Shown here: piece by piece, positions 1 to 12,984 of the stretch
Numbering within the stretch: the stretch's first letter is position 1
Layout: every line of letters starts with the position of its first letter
Program-made: the position numbers and the translations under genes
From: Apricaphanius iberus
Lineage: Eukaryota; Chordata; Actinopteri; Cyprinodontiformes; Aphaniidae
DNA length: 64,000 nucleotides
Direction of reading: 5' to 3'
Assembly (NCBI GenBank): GCA_028564705.1
Contig: JAPXFQ010000338.1
Span: forward strand, 620,001-684,000
Notes under the pieces: model-generated
What the model saw: only the letters and a program-made list of their open reading frames with translations
The model's database searches: none
Told to the model about the DNA's origin: nothing

Positions 1-1443
1 TGCCAGCAGAAATAGTTTAAGAAACAAATCATTAAGGGATTCCACAGCACTATGTAACATCAATTTTACTGTCATTTTATGCATAAATAGGACAAGAGTG
101 CAAAGCTGAATTCATCTATTACAACATAGTCTGTCTGTTATTGTGGTTGGGGAATCAAATAGAATTGGTGTGCTGTTCAAGTAGCGAACTTCACTGTGGT
201 CAAGTCAGCTTCAACTTCTAGCATTGATTTTACCCACATGTACACGCAACAACAAAACATCTGAGGGCTAGAGTGACAATATTTTTCGAAGTGGATGGAG
301 AGCCTAGCCTGGATAAAAATCTCAGTCTAATTATTACATGTATAATTGTATCTTGAATGAAAACATCCAGATTTAAATATGCAAGATATGGACAAGATTA
401 CGAGGAAATAGGATGAAGACAGTAAGGAAATAACCTCCCTCTTTTTTTAATATAAAAATTATTTTATGTACTTAGTTATTTAATTTGGATTTATACAAAA
501 TTTTACATTTTCTACAGTAAGTTCTGAACATAAAGTTTTAATATTTAGCTTCCAAACAGGTGTTTCTTAGACTACTCACTCTTTTACAGTTTGACTATAA
601 GTCAAGAAATTAGCAGCTATCTTAACTAATGGCCCTATTAAAACTTTCAGCCCCTCTTTTGACTATTGGCCAGGTAACCAGCTATTGGCTATCAACTATT
701 GGCTATTGGCCTTTTTAAAAATAATTATCAGCCATCGGCCAAACCCATTATTGGTCGTTGTCTACTACGGTGCCCTCTTTTTGATTATCGGCCCTGCTGG
801 CGATCGGCCAAACCCACTATTGGTTGTTTTTTGGGTTTTCCCCTGCAAATAAAAAATGTATAATAAAGTGTTATGCTCGTGTTAGCAAGTTTCCTCTCTG
901 TTTTGATATGACTCTTTGATCGCTCAGCTAAGGACACATTTTGAAACAATTCTAGTTAGGCATATGACAAAGCTCAAAGAAAAAGAGATGCTTCATATAT
1001 TTTTGCAGCATACAGTATTCTGTTTAATTACATGGTTTGCTGACAAAGACTCAGCAACCGTAAAACAATAGCAAAGATATTTGGAGTTGGGTTCAGTCTG
1101 TGATCATTCATACATTCCTTAATTTGGACCTACATTCCTAATTATTTGGTTTTTGACAGAACTATTCACATTGTGATTCATAGCATTACTGATTTTCATG
1201 ACAGCATTACTTTCTGTCATATCCGGGAGTTTGTATGCGATATGCATGGGTGTGAGATCTCTTCCTTTTCAGTGGTTCACTGCTGGTGATTATGGCTGTT
1301 CCTTTTGTTGTCAAGTGCACCTAAAATTTCTTAATCTGGCAGTGGGGAGCAAAATAAGTTGTCGGACGACTGTTCTTGGCCTGATGACCCAAAAAAGTTT
1401 GTACAAATCCAGCCACTCTGTTTCTTCCTTCTAGAGTACATAC
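1..1443. other. No gene seen; AT-rich intergenic DNA
   Basis: No exon-like open frame, RNA gene or complete element is recognisable. The only internal structure I can describe is the GGCC-centred repeat at 661-830. Short open frames near 1200-1580 overlap on both strands and look like chance. Confidence 0.5.
661..830. repeat. Degenerate TATTGGC/ATCGGCC repeat cluster
   Basis: The words CTATTGGC, ATCGGCCAAACCCA and TTATTGG recur about every 15-50 bases, and ATCGGCCAAACCCA appears twice almost unchanged (near 733 and 803). Repeats built on CGGCCAAT are common just inside the ends of fish hAT-type elements. No matching inverted end was found nearby, so this is either a decayed element end or a small local repeat. 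Confidence 0.35.
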
Positions 1444-2576
1444 TAGGGATGTCACAACCAGCATTTTAGGCCTAAGATCCTGATCTAATTTTTTAACCTC
1501 AAACCCAATCCGATCAAATATTTTGCTTTTATTATTAAAATGTATAAAACCTGAATATATTTTGAGCAGGTAACTCAACTTTTTATAAGACTAGTTTTAC
1601 AGATAAGTACTCCCATTATTGTTGATAATACCATGAACCTGTTTATAGTTGTGTGTAAAGGCCAGAAGGTAAGTTTCTATGTTTTATTATATTATTTAAA
1701 GATTAACTCACCCACTACCAGAGCCAAAATCCTCCCATATTTTCCTGCTTGAAAAATGACTCAAGATGAGGCATTGCCTCATGGTACATGGAGGGGGAGG
1801 GCTGGGTGTGGTCTGCACTGTGAACTGACATGAATGCCCGCAGTTTCTGCAGCGGGACACAGACAGACAGCAAGAAAGATGCAAAGCAATAGCTATGTAA
1901 ACCTTTATTGCCTCTGAGGCAATTTCTCTTCATCTCTTTCAGAGGGAAGGGACTCAAGGGAGACAGATTTTGTGGAGGAGGTGAGCAGCCCTGAGCAGTA
2001 TCGTTTCGAGCCAATGGCCCATGAGTTGCCAACTTGCTATCAAGGTCTGGTCAAGACCAACCTTATTTTATACTCCACAGCAGCAGGACACTGTCATCAG
2101 TAATACAGACTGAGCAGGTGGTAAACCCTGAGTCAAATTCACGTGCAGTGCAAAGTTTTAACCAAAAAAAGGACATTCTATTAACAGTTTTTGGTACAAA
2201 ATTAATATTTTTACTAAAATGTACTAAAATGCTAAAAGTAATGACCAGACATTTACACAACACTATTAGAAATCGTTTATAGAGTTTATTGGCAAAACAA
2301 TATTTGATTTTGGGGTGAAATGCACTTTAAAGTATGGTTAAGCATTTGTTGAAGTTTACCCAGAATTGTGTATAATCTGCTATGCTGATTCGAAGTAAAT
2401 ACGAGTCCTTGTTTGCACTGATATGGAGGTTTAAATTATTGTCGCAATTACCATCAAACGTAACATCGGTACTTTCCTAAAAATCGTACAAATTGTAAGC
2501 TAATATAGCTGTAATCCGATCACTGAAACATCTGAAAATATTGGCCCAATCCGATCTCAAGATCCAGACATCCCTA
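1444..2576. mobile_element. hAT-type non-autonomous DNA transposon, decayed
   Basis: The left end reads TAGGGATGTC and the right end GACATCCCTA, an inverted pair of the hAT type. Both subterminal regions contain the same theme in inverted orientation: AAGATCCTGATC and CAATCCGATC on the left, CAATCCGATCTCAAGATCC on the right. The 1.1 kb interior shows no transposase. The 8 bases outside each end (GTACATAC and GAACTCTC) agree at only half the positions, so a target-site duplication cannot be claimed. hAT assignment rests on the termini alone. Confidence 0.55.
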
Positions 2577-4204
2577 GAACTCTCCATACTTAATGTTTAG
2601 AGCTTTAGCTGAACTTACGTGCCAACTCCTGTGATCCCAGGTTAAAGACAAACCTTTTACATTGATAAAATAGCACATTAAATGTGAGGGATTAGAGGAA
2701 AACTATTGGACAGGGTAACTTTGTTTCCTCAAAATACGCAAAAAAATCACAAATATGCAATAACATTTGGAAAAAGCTAAATGCAAAAATGCCTTGCACA
2801 CCAAATTGTTAGGTTAACCTTTATATTTAGAACTTTTTGTTTGGTATTTTAGAAGTCCAAAACTAATAAACTCAGCAAACAAAGATTACAAATGTTAAGT
2901 GAGTTGTATTTTATATACTTGGAAAGCCTGATATGTCACCTTTACTTCAAAACACTACTTACAGGGCCCCCATACAAATGGGCCAAAATTCCCTGAAGTA
3001 TTTTCCTGTTTGTACTCAGTCTCATTTTGTGCTTTAACTCTTATGTGCCATTCCAACTATTTTTGCTCTAGATTTCCATAACACTGTTTAGTGACCCCAG
3101 GTTGAAGAATGGCATTGTCACAGTAAAATGTGAGAAGGTTGGTGACCAGCATGCAAAAGAAAGTGTCGAACTGTTACATCTGCATACTGTAGCAATCCTC
3201 CACACATGCTGCCAAGGTCCTGGACATTGTCAAATAATTACAGTGCTAATGTTTAAAACGTGTTTTCTTCCTGTTTGTGTAGCAGAGTGCAGGCTAGTCA
3301 TCCACCAAGAAACTCAAAACAAAAGTGATTAGCAAGAGAATATTACAGGGGATTTGGCACATTTATTGAATCACTACCCGCACAGGTTGTTCTGTTAGTA
3401 ATTCCACGAATCTTACAACTTGTACCTCATATTAAGGAACCAATAAAGCCTCTCAATAATATAAATTCAGAACTAGCCAGTAATAAAAGGGAGAAATGAT
3501 TGACTAGACTAAAATTTGGAAAAGTTTTTTGGATGGATTTAGTTTTGTACTTTTTCTACAACTGCCAATGCAAGTATTTTATGGAAAAGAAATAAGGAAG
3601 AAAAGGAAGCAAAATGTTTTCAAGCAGAAACAACAAAATGTTTAACAGCTGCATCTAAGTCACTAAATCATCTCTGTTCTGTGCTTTAAACTCTTCTGTA
3701 AAATACTCTTTTGGTGATGTACTGAGCATGGCTGGCTGTGGCTGAGCCCTAGTATATTTACTAACTGTGATTATGTTTTTATAGCAAGCAGAAATCTACC
3801 TTCAGTTTTTCTTTAGATTTCTTACTGATCAAGTCAAGCAACACATTAAACTGATCCATAGGGTAAAAAATAGTAATATAATTTAAGAATATAGGTAAGT
3901 TTGCTGTATTAATTGCTAAATCTTGACAATTGTATGAATTTAGTAATAGTAAAGTTTAGTTATATACCACCATACTATGATTTAAGTATAAAAGTGCTTA
4001 ACAAACACAGATAAAAAAAATCCAACAAGATAAAGATTACAAAGAAAAATTAAATAACAAAGTCATTAAAGCAACCGGCCCAACAGCTCTATTTAAGTAG
4101 AGCATTTAAAAAGACTAAAAGCAAGTCAGAACCAAATATTGTTATATTTTTATTGACACAAACCTATTCTTCCTTATTGTCTGACATTAAATCAGACTAA
4201 ATAG
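2577..4204. other. No gene seen
   Basis: AT-rich DNA with short open frames only. I see no recognisable exon, RNA gene or element end. Slightly less AT-rich patches around 3100-3330 are open on the + strand for 76 codons but resemble nothing I know. Confidence 0.45.
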
Positions 4205-4465
4205 TTTTCCACATCAAGTTATCCACCCATCCATTATCTATACACTCTATACAGGGATGTAGGGGGCTGGTGCATATCTCCAGCAATCATTGGGCAAGGG
4301 GGTAAACCCTGGACAGGTTTCAGGGCAGCACAAAGAAACACAGGGCAGTTTAGAAAGAGCAATTAATATAACAGTCATGGTTTTGGACTGTGGAAGGAAT
4401 CTGGAGCTCCCAGTGGGAGCCCACACATGTACAGGGAGAACATACAAACACCATGGAGAACGACC
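4205..4465 (-). mobile_element. Diverged tRNA-derived SINE copy
   Basis: This is an old copy of the SINE found in better condition at 14620-14984, in the same orientation. Shared landmarks, read on the + strand, are the ATCCACCCATCCATTATC tail, TTTTGGACTGTGG, GGAGAACATACAAAC and CCATGGAGAACGACCC. The tail at the low-coordinate end places the 3' end of the element on the left. The tRNA-like head at the right end is badly decayed. Confidence 0.7.
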
Positions 4466-7437
4466 CTATGACCAACAGTGGTACCAACAGCACAGCTCGC
4501 TTCATGTCATAAATTTCTAAATTATTATTGTTTTTTGCTAAATGCCAAACGACTAAGAGAAAATTAGGAGAGCATCATATTTCCTTTTTCAAATCTTTAC
4601 ATGCAGTAAAAGCTTTACATCTTTAAACAATTTTGGGAAAGCCCAAATGACAAAGCTATGATAGGTTAACAAACTTTTAGTTAAATCAAGACTCACCTGT
4701 AGATGTGTTTTAGAGGAAAACTTGAACCAAACTACGTTTTTAAAGACAAATCAAAATAAATCAGGCAAGATATTAGATAGACAATGGTAGACATCCACAG
4801 CTCTGGTTAATTTTTGGCAAACATTTTTAGATGCATGAACGAATCACAGCCATCCGTTCAGTTACATGCAAGTGTTAATATGAAGGGAATGTGCCACCAT
4901 CATAGAATTTGGGAAGACGACTAGTTTTTGGTTCCAGACATGAGAAAGGTTTACAATGAAAAGTGTGAAAAAATGGCATAACAAAAGCAAAATATTACTG
5001 TTAAAAAAAAAGAAAAAAAGAAACTCACGTGCTGATAAGATTGTTATAATATAGAGTTAAACAGGTTCTTTTTCCCACATAGGCTTACAGGCCACTAAGA
5101 GAGGAAGAATCCATTAAGCCGTGAACAGAAAACACAAAACGTTTTTACCAAAGTTTGCTAATGGACTTAGTATTGAAGACCTGCAATTTTAGAGATATTT
5201 ACTGTGGTCTAATGTAAAAAAAAAGTCATCACGTGGCCATAATCAATATTTCATTAATAGAAAACTGGGAGTATGTGAAGTATGACACAAGTAGTATTAC
5301 TGTATGTTGTGGGGATGTTTTGCTGCAAGAACTTGAGCACCTTACAAAATTGATCAAATTGGCATCAGGAGGAAAGAACATAGGAGCTTAAGAATGGATA
5401 CCCAAAATATTTGACCCCAATTTTACAGCTTAGAAGCTATGGGATCAGGACGATATCCGCTTAAGATAATGATTTCAGTGCTGCTTCATTCAGCTGATGC
5501 TCATTTATATATATTTATATATCTTTAATTCTGTAATGTCCACATACTAGTTCTCCAGCAAATTCCAATGCTATAACGGTCAATAATGTTTATTTTGAAA
5601 TCACTTTTAAATAAATCACCATTTACGTCCTTTCTTTATGTTTAAATACACAAAATCAAGCATTTGCTACATGATGGTGCTGGTGGTCTCGTGGATTCAA
5701 ATGTCAGGTAGTATTAAAGGTATATAAAATAACTAAAAGTGACATATATTTGCTGGGTAAGAGAACAGGTATAAAACGGCCCGACTCAATGACAGCTGAT
5801 AACTAGTACATGCAGCTTTGAAGCCCCACCCCTTATGCACGTGCACAACGTGCAATACATAATTTTCACTTTCAATACATAATTTTCACCACATTTATTT
5901 TAGATTCAAAAGATTTTCAGTTACAATTATGTTTTTCAATGCCAATCTTTTTTTATTTTCAGTGCCTATATTTATTTTTAGTTTCATTCCAAGGTGACAT
6001 CATTGTGATCCCATAAGTAGCCACATCTACAAAATAGAAGGTTTTTTTGTTTTCATTTTTGAAAGTTAAATGAAATTATTAGAAAAGAAGAAATGAAATA
6101 AATCATTTTGATCACCCTAAATTACCTAAGCTTTGTTTAGTCTGATTTGTTCTCAGACACTGAGGAAAAAGAAACGTGTCTTTTCATACATTGTATATAA
6201 ATATCTGTTTTTAACCATATGCAGAATATGACAACTTCGCTCATGTGACACAGAGTATATGGACAAGAGTTTTTTTTTTCCCTCCCCATACTCCAAATAA
6301 TGGATTTTGTTGGTTTATCATTGTTTCTGTCTTTTCAAAAGGAATTTAAGATAGCTATAGTTTCTAGTCAGTCTGTGCAATTATCCTCCTTTTCACAGAC
6401 TGCTTGAACTTATATCTCCATTCTTTTCCCTTAATAACTCAGTTTCAACAAGATTTCAGATAAGTTGTCTCGATGAACATCTCCATGTTGTTGCAAGGCA
6501 TAAATAATGACAATGTGAGCTTTCCTGTGCAAAACCAAAAACTTAAACTGTGGATTTCTTTCTCAATATTGAGATATTCTAGATATTTTGATGTGTGTTT
6601 AGCAATTTTGCACAAAACCTAAAAATAAAGAGCCTTGACATTGTCCTTGTGTATACTAAGTTATAAACCCCAAAATGAACCTGACTTTTCAATTTATAAT
6701 AAGGTTTTGTTCATTTTAGAGTAGCCAAGTTATGATTCACACAAAAAAAAAAAACTTTGTAATCTGCCAGAAGTCAAGTGCTGAACAGCAGGAGGCTGTC
6801 AGACTGCTGGGCTGAGGGTGTTACGGTTTCCACACTCCCAGTCAAAGTGCATATTCATTCACGCTGCTCTGCTCTGCTTACGCACTGAACTGTTCAACTG
6901 TGTCTCAGGGGGTGAGCATCAGATAGGCATAATTTCAGCATATTTTGAGCCATATTTACCTGTTTAGTTAAATCTAAAAAGAAGGGTTTGAGTGTTGGAT
7001 CAATGCAACAATAGGAATTGTGCAATTACAAATCCTGTAGTTTATTAGCTGTACCTCTTGCAGCAAAAGGGAACCATGTTTTTTTTCTTTAGGTTACTGT
7101 GTAACTCTTTTAGGGTCTATAATTATACATTAATCAAACAAACAGTCTTACTTCTTAACAAGCAGATTGTGAGGCAGAAGAACTGTTCTTCAACTAATTA
7201 ATTTAAACCACTTTGTCATAAAAGTAAGATTTCTATGCCCTGGTCATTATCTTGTGGGGACTACTCATTAAAAAAGCTTGTAATGTTCAATACAGTTGGA
7301 ATTAGACATAAGCTACTGGACTTGTAACAGATTTTACAGTGGGGTAGGGTAGAAAACCCCACTTTCTTCCAATGGACAGCATATAAAAAAAACAAAAAAA
7401 CAATCTAAGAAGTTTATAACTTGTTTTATTATTGTAA
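4466..7437. other. No gene seen; AT-rich DNA
   Basis: Nearly 3 kb without an open frame of interest. There are A/T runs (for example 5000-5020 and 6743-6755). A less AT-rich patch at about 6775-6900 has no coding signature. Nothing here can be assigned. Confidence 0.45.
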
Positions 7438-8016
7438 GGGACTTCCTCTCTGATCGTCCTCAACAGGTTCTAGTTAATAACACTCTGTCCGACATCTTAG
7501 TGCTTAATACTGGCGCCCCGCAGGGGACTATTTTATCCCCATTACTCTTCTCCATTTATACAAACAAATTCCAATTAGATCTGGAAAATTTAGAAAAATC
7601 TAAACGTAAATGGAAGAAGCAAGCTGCAGAGAATAGTAAACCTGGCTTCAAAAATCATTGGGACAAGACAGAAACAATTAAGTTGATTGTACAACAAAGT
7701 TCTCTGGAAAATAGCTTTTAAAATAGCTAACAATCCCTCTCATCGACTCAGTAGGGAGTTTGAACTTCTTCCCTCTGGAAGACGTTACAAAGTGCCAAAG
7801 GCAAATTGTAATATTTTTTAAAAATATTTTATTCCTTATGCAATTGGCACGCTGAACACCGTGTCCCATTGATGTTTTGTAATGTAATGTTTGCCACTGC
7901 TGTCTTGCATTCTACCCTGAAGATGTCTGTGTGTAAGCGTTGTGTAAGTTGTTGTTTTTGTTGTTTTACCTGTTGTTTTTATGAGACTTAAGACAAATTT
8001 CCACATTATGGACAAT

Positions 8017-8017
<1 letters not shown>
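7438..8017 (+). mobile_element. L2-like non-LTR retrotransposon, 5'-truncated and internally deleted
   Basis: The frame from about 7438 to 7570 reads DFLSDRPQQVLVNN followed by GAPQGTILSPLLFSIYTN. This is the palm region of a LINE reverse transcriptase, with the conserved GxPQGxxLSPLLF motif. After a break, about 7720-7860 encodes the C-terminal signature (ELLPSGRRYKVPK, then FIPYAIGTLN). It is followed by a short 3' UTR ending in GACAATAAAC and an AACT tail. The region between the two signatures (hundreds of residues in an intact element) is missing, and stop codons interrupt the frame. L2/CR1 group is inferred from these motifs and the 3' tail. It is a dead copy. Confidence 0.8.

Positions 8018-8049
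<32 letters not shown>
8018..8049 (+). repeat. (AACT)n tail of the LINE
   Basis: Eight tandem AACT units follow directly on the LINE 3' end, in the position where L2-like elements carry a short tandem tail instead of poly-A. Confidence 0.85.
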
Positions 8050-8089
8050 TTTCATGTTTCATCTGACCCTGTAGTTACTTTGCTTATAT

Positions 8090-8400
8090 AACAAGTAAAA
8101 GGATGTCCAAAGTGTTGAACAAGCGTTAAAGAATAGAGGGATAGAAGCAGAAGACCACACTGGGCACCACATCTCCCAGCTAAGGAAAGGAAACATAGGC
8201 TACAATATGTAGTTTTACCAAACTGAACAATTGCACCAGTGTGCACACTTTATAGCTACTTACAGCAGGATAATGCAGCATGTAACAAAGCTCAGATTAT
8301 TTTAAATTGCTTACTTGAACAGTGAGTTCACTGTTTGCCTATTAGTCCTCACATTCATTGGATGCAGTACAATAAAGCTCCGCTATGTGCAACCTTTTTA
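8090..8400 (+). pseudogene. Tc1-like transposase relic
   Basis: Read on the + strand, about 8135-8235 encodes residues matching the stretch before the first catalytic aspartate of fish Tc1 transposases (SRRPHWAPHLPAKERK, then LQYVVLPN). About 8250-8400 encodes the second catalytic region with QQDNAACNKAQII and EFTVFAY-like remnants. The sequence between them is deleted and stops are present. It belongs to the same family as the minus-strand copy at 9551-10245. Confidence 0.75.
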
Positions 8401-9550
8401 TCTGCAACATTGTATGTTGCTATCATGTTAAAATGGAATAAAATCTTTGAAGAAATATTAAGATATGTTGTTAACACTAAGCCAGTCTGGAAGATTTATG
8501 GGAAAGCTAACTAATTACCTATCTTAAAAATGTATTGGGTTTTTAAAAATTGACATTGAATAAAGATAAAAATATATATAGTTATGTACTTGTCTGAAAA
8601 ATATATGTGTAATATGATAGCAGAAATGTAAGGTTTCATGTGTTTTGCACTACAAAGGAGGAAAGAGGAGGAAGATGAGGTTTAATAATAATAACTTGGC
8701 CAGAAGACTATAAATTAATGTTCAAGTTTAATTTGTGTGGCAGTTAAAGCTTTGAAAAGTTAAAATATCTATCTATTCATAAATCGTGAAAAATAAGTTC
8801 AAAATATCCTGGTAACAATATCCAGAATCTTGAACAAAATGTACTTTTCATGCAAATACATCATATTAATATAAAATACAGTAACACGTAAAAGCAATCT
8901 AACTCTCAACAAAATTCAGCAGAAGTTGCTTTTATTAAGTTTAGCTGAATTATTGACTACTAACTCTATTTTTGGCTACTTTCTTAACAGATTTAAACCC
9001 CAGGCAATAGTATTTTATCATATACTTTTTGTCAGTGAACTCCTCCATATAGTAAGATATATTGTGTTCGCACAGCACTGGCCATCAGGTAGATCAAATC
9101 TTCCTCACATTTTTTCCCTTAGAGAATATAGTAGAAACCTTCAGAGGGTTACACAAGGTTTGACTCAGAGCACTGCACAAGAGGCTCTTGTGTCTACTTC
9201 TCACATCTACAGGTCTCCTGTTAGCCCACAGGTCTTCATATCACCTGCTCTAAAGCAGCAAATGCCACCCACCAGTTATCTTAGTTGCCAAATAGTAGGT
9301 GGTGGAGAGTAAAATCAGCACATGAAGTAAAACAATACCTCAAACCCCAAGCAGTCTCACAGAGAAAATCGTGGCATTAAAGACAAAGAAAAGAAATATC
9401 ATGTGGTTTGCAGGGATATGTAAAATGTACAGTCAGTTAAATTTACACTTAGTGAACTTCATTTCTTCATTTTCTCTATGACATTTGGTTTTATTTTCAA
9501 AAACATAAGAACATGCCTTTGAAAAGTGAGAAGCTAATGAATTGTAACAT
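8401..9550. other. No gene seen
   Basis: AT-rich DNA. A 128-codon open frame at 8926-9312 on the + strand has no ATG near its start, no recognisable domain and no clear splice context. I treat it as chance. Confidence 0.4.
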
Positions 9551-10245
9551 ACACTCACTGGCCACTTTATTAGGCACACATTATTAGTACTGGGCGGGAC
9601 CCTCTTTGTCTTCATGGCATAGAATCTTCATGGTTTTGGAAACATTCCAAAGTCATCACACAGTTGCTGCAGCTTAGTTGGCTGCATACCGTCTAACCGT
9701 GGAGGCCACTGGAGCACAGCAACTTCATTTAAATCTTCAAATAACTAATTTGAGAAAACTTGAACTCTGTGACATTTTGCATTATCCTGCTGCTGCAATA
9801 GTTACGTAGCCTATTGTGTTTAAACTTTGTTCAGATGGTTCTAAGGAGCCCAAAATCTACTAAGAAAATATGCCCCTCACCATACAACAGCAACCTCAAC
9901 ATCTACTACAAGAAAAGATGGATCCAAGCTTTGTGGTTCTTTTACAGCTAATTCTGACCTTACTGTCTGAATATTGCAGGTAAATGGAGACTGGTATGCG
10001 CAGACAACAGTTTTATAATCTGCTATTGTCCAATTTTGATAAGCCTGTATTGGCTGTAGTGTGAGTTTCCAGCTCACCGCTGGCAGGAGTGGCACTTACA
10101 GTAGTGTGGTCGTCTTCTGCTCATCTGCTTCAAGGTTTGATGTTTTCAGATGATAGTGTCTATCCTCTGGTAGTAACAAAGCGTAATTTGATTACTGTTG
10201 CCTTTCTGCCACATCAAACCAATCTGCCCATTCTTTCTTGAACTA
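9551..10245 (-). mobile_element. Tc1-like DNA transposon, partial
   Basis: The left end (ACACTCACTGGCCACTTTAT) is the terminal inverted repeat of a widespread fish Tc1-like family. On the minus strand, about 9590-9720 encodes the transposase C-terminus. About 9995-10110 encodes VPLLPAVSWKLTLQPIQAYQNWTIADYK-like sequence upstream of the first catalytic aspartate, and about 10110-10240 continues towards the DNA-binding domain. Frameshifts and stops interrupt it, and the opposite terminal repeat was not found, so the element is truncated. Confidence 0.8.
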
Positions 10246-12654
10246 AGTAAATAAGGAATTTCTATGCACAAAACTGCTGCTTACTGGATACTAGACCATC
10301 AGTTTATATTATACCTTATATATTATACTCAGATTAGTTCACAAACAGCAATGCAACATTCACCTTAAATCATCTTTGTTCCTCATTCTGATGCTCAGTT
10401 TGATCTTCAGCAATTCACTAAGTCTAGATGCCAAAATGCAATGAGTACTTATTGCCACATGATTAGCTTTCTCCCCCATTTAATGAGATAAGTAGCATTT
10501 TAACTGGTTTATTTAATGAAGTGGATGCTGAGCTCAGTCAGTTTCCCTCCTTATTTAAAAACAAGACTCCAATAAAACAAGTTATTCATGAGATTCTGAA
10601 AAAGAAATTAATGCAAAGAAAATAGCAACTAATTAATCATTAAAAGAAAAATAAATCTACAAAACTATAAAAAAATTATCACTGAGGTGCCTTACAATTT
10701 CAAAGACATTCTTGTGAAACTATTACAATTTTTCTCTGAAACACATTTTCATGTGGGACCAGGTTGCATTGAATACTTGCAGCCAAAGAATCTATTTTAA
10801 ATTCAAGAAAGATAAGAAACACCACATATGAAAGAAAAACTCCTCTCAAAAGTGTTCTGAGCATCCCTAACATACAAGGAGGGAATGGCCTATTAATATA
10901 ACCCACAGGCAACTCACTTGTCAGAGCTGGGCTCCCTTCTCTCAGTGTACCAACTCCATATGTGATGCTGTATCTAATTCCAGAAGGCAGAGAGCCTTGT
11001 TGGGGCAATGAGATCCAGTCACCCCTGACCCCTCAGTCAATTTATCTGAGGCTATATCTTAATTTGCAGCATCTTACAGCAAGTGCTGGGGCTAGCTGGG
11101 TATATCCAAATATGTATTTGCGAAGTTTGTTATGGAGTGTTTAATCATTTTATGGAGATTTTCTGTAAATTATTTTTAAACCACAAGGAAAATTAAACAT
11201 CATTCTCTGTTCTATTTCTCTGAAGAAAAAATTTGCAAGGGTGTTGTGCATTTGTAATCAGTCCAGTTTACTCCTACGGCCCTTAATAAAATCCATTGCA
11301 AGCAACTGCATTAGAGTTCACCTTTGTGTGACTACAGCTGTTCTGTAAAGACCTCAGAAGTTTGCTAGAAGGCAATAATGAAAAAAACAGCATCAAGATG
11401 TACTGCGTATAAACCCTGTCAGGAATAAAGTTATGGAGAAACTTATAGAGCATGGTATAGCGGAGATCGTGACTCAAGTTTGAGAGTCTGTCTTTGAGAG
11501 TTGATTTTGATTGTTCCCTAAAAAGTTGAGATTTAATTTGGATTACTAGACTGAGACTTGAGTCTTGGTAAGAGTTTTTATGTAATTTCATGAAGTTTCA
11601 AAGGAAACCAGAATATAAAATACAGACTTCAGCTGTTGCAAGTTTTACTGTGAAAGTGTGCACTAGATTATCAGATACTGACATTGCTGGATTTTGAAAT
11701 GTTAAAGGGAGTATAAGGAAGTTTGAATTTTGTGCTTGCGATTGACCCATCAGGCCAAACGCGTAACTGCAACCTTAGCGGTAAGCTTGTGCATGAGGCA
11801 TGCTTTTATTTTTGTATGCATACACTAAATAATCCCATTGGTAGCTAATAATTGTTTTACTAGGTGCCACTGAACAAGTATAAGTTATTTACTAGGAAAA
11901 AATACATTGTCTGTTACATTTCCTGGAACTAATGAAGTAGCATAAGATGGCTAAAATAGTCGTAAACAGCACAAGACCTGTTTTTTTCGCTACTTATAAG
12001 TCCGTCAATAGTGACTCTTTTTCAGAGATGGAGATTTACCTGAGTTAGTTTTTTGAAGAAAAAAATATATAAATTCTATAAATGATAAAGTGTACATATT
12101 CTTGGTTTTTACTATATAACTTGAGTAATATCATTATGAAGTATCACTAATCCCACCTTAGTAACATTTCTGGATGCTTTACACACTACCAATAGCTTTA
12201 CAGAATGAAAAACAAACATATCTTATCCCAAAATTAAACAGACACAGATCTTCACTTTATTATAGGAGACCTCCTGTTTCTACATATAATTTTTAATGTA
12301 ATCTGTATGATGAGCTTTTTGTTTCAATTTGAGGTCAAGTTAATATAGTAAACACCATGAATGGTCACTGGAAGTACATTTTACCTTGTTCTAAGATATA
12401 TTTATACATTGCCTACTGTATTGGGTTTATATTTCAACAAAAGACTTCGAGAAGGGTTTCCTCTGCTCGAAACTAGTTTTTTTTTTTGAATAATTTTATT
12501 TATGTAATTTGTTTTATTTTACTCTATGAAATACCTGAATTGTCCAAGAAATTCATGCTTAGGTCGGTCTGATGACATAATCTTAAAATCAGATGTTAAT
12601 CAGTACGCAAGCAGCTTTTTCACCAAACCCTTTTTCACTCTTGAATAGCATTTT
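10246..12654. other. No gene seen
   Basis: AT-rich DNA with no recognised exon. About 10900-11150 is less AT-rich and open on both strands, with phrases reminiscent of fish LINE untranslated regions, but not enough to name. An 11-bp poly-T run lies near 12478. Confidence 0.4.
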
Positions 12655-12731
12655 TGACTGCTACTTTTACTCAAGTAAAGGTACCCCTACTATTACTCGA
12701 GTACAACTTTTGTGTACTCTACCCACCTCTG
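12655..12731. mobile_element. Right end of a hAT-type element
   Basis: The sequence runs through TTTTACTCAAGTAAAGGTAC and ATTACTCGAGTACA to a terminus ACTCTACCCACCTCTG. That terminus and the repeated ACTCGAGTA words are characteristic of a very common fish hAT family. A matching CAGAGGTGGGTAG left end was not found upstream, so only this end survives or the rest is unrecognisable. Confidence 0.6.
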
Positions 12732-12984
12732 TTCATATTTTGCATCCGTCATTGTAAATACAGCACCATTACTAAAACACTTTATTGCTTGTTTCAGTGA
12801 AGTTTATATAAAACATGCATTCCATCACATAAACATGTAAACCTTGTTATGTTTCCTTCAAGCAATCCAGTCCAACTGGCTATTCAGAAGTTTCTGAGGT
12901 GAGTATTGACTCTGGAGAGGGCAGAGGGAGAGGAGCAGGTAGAGGGAGGCCAGGGTCAGCCAGCTTGTTGCATCTGCTGCACTT

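Noticed and set aside
7500..7721. Reverse-transcriptase frame as an active gene
   Set aside because: Only part of the polymerase domain is present, with a deletion and stops. It is a dead LINE copy, like 24331, 58745 and 61740.
8926..9312. 128-codon + strand open frame
   Set aside because: No ATG near the start, no recognisable domain and AT-rich composition like the flanks.
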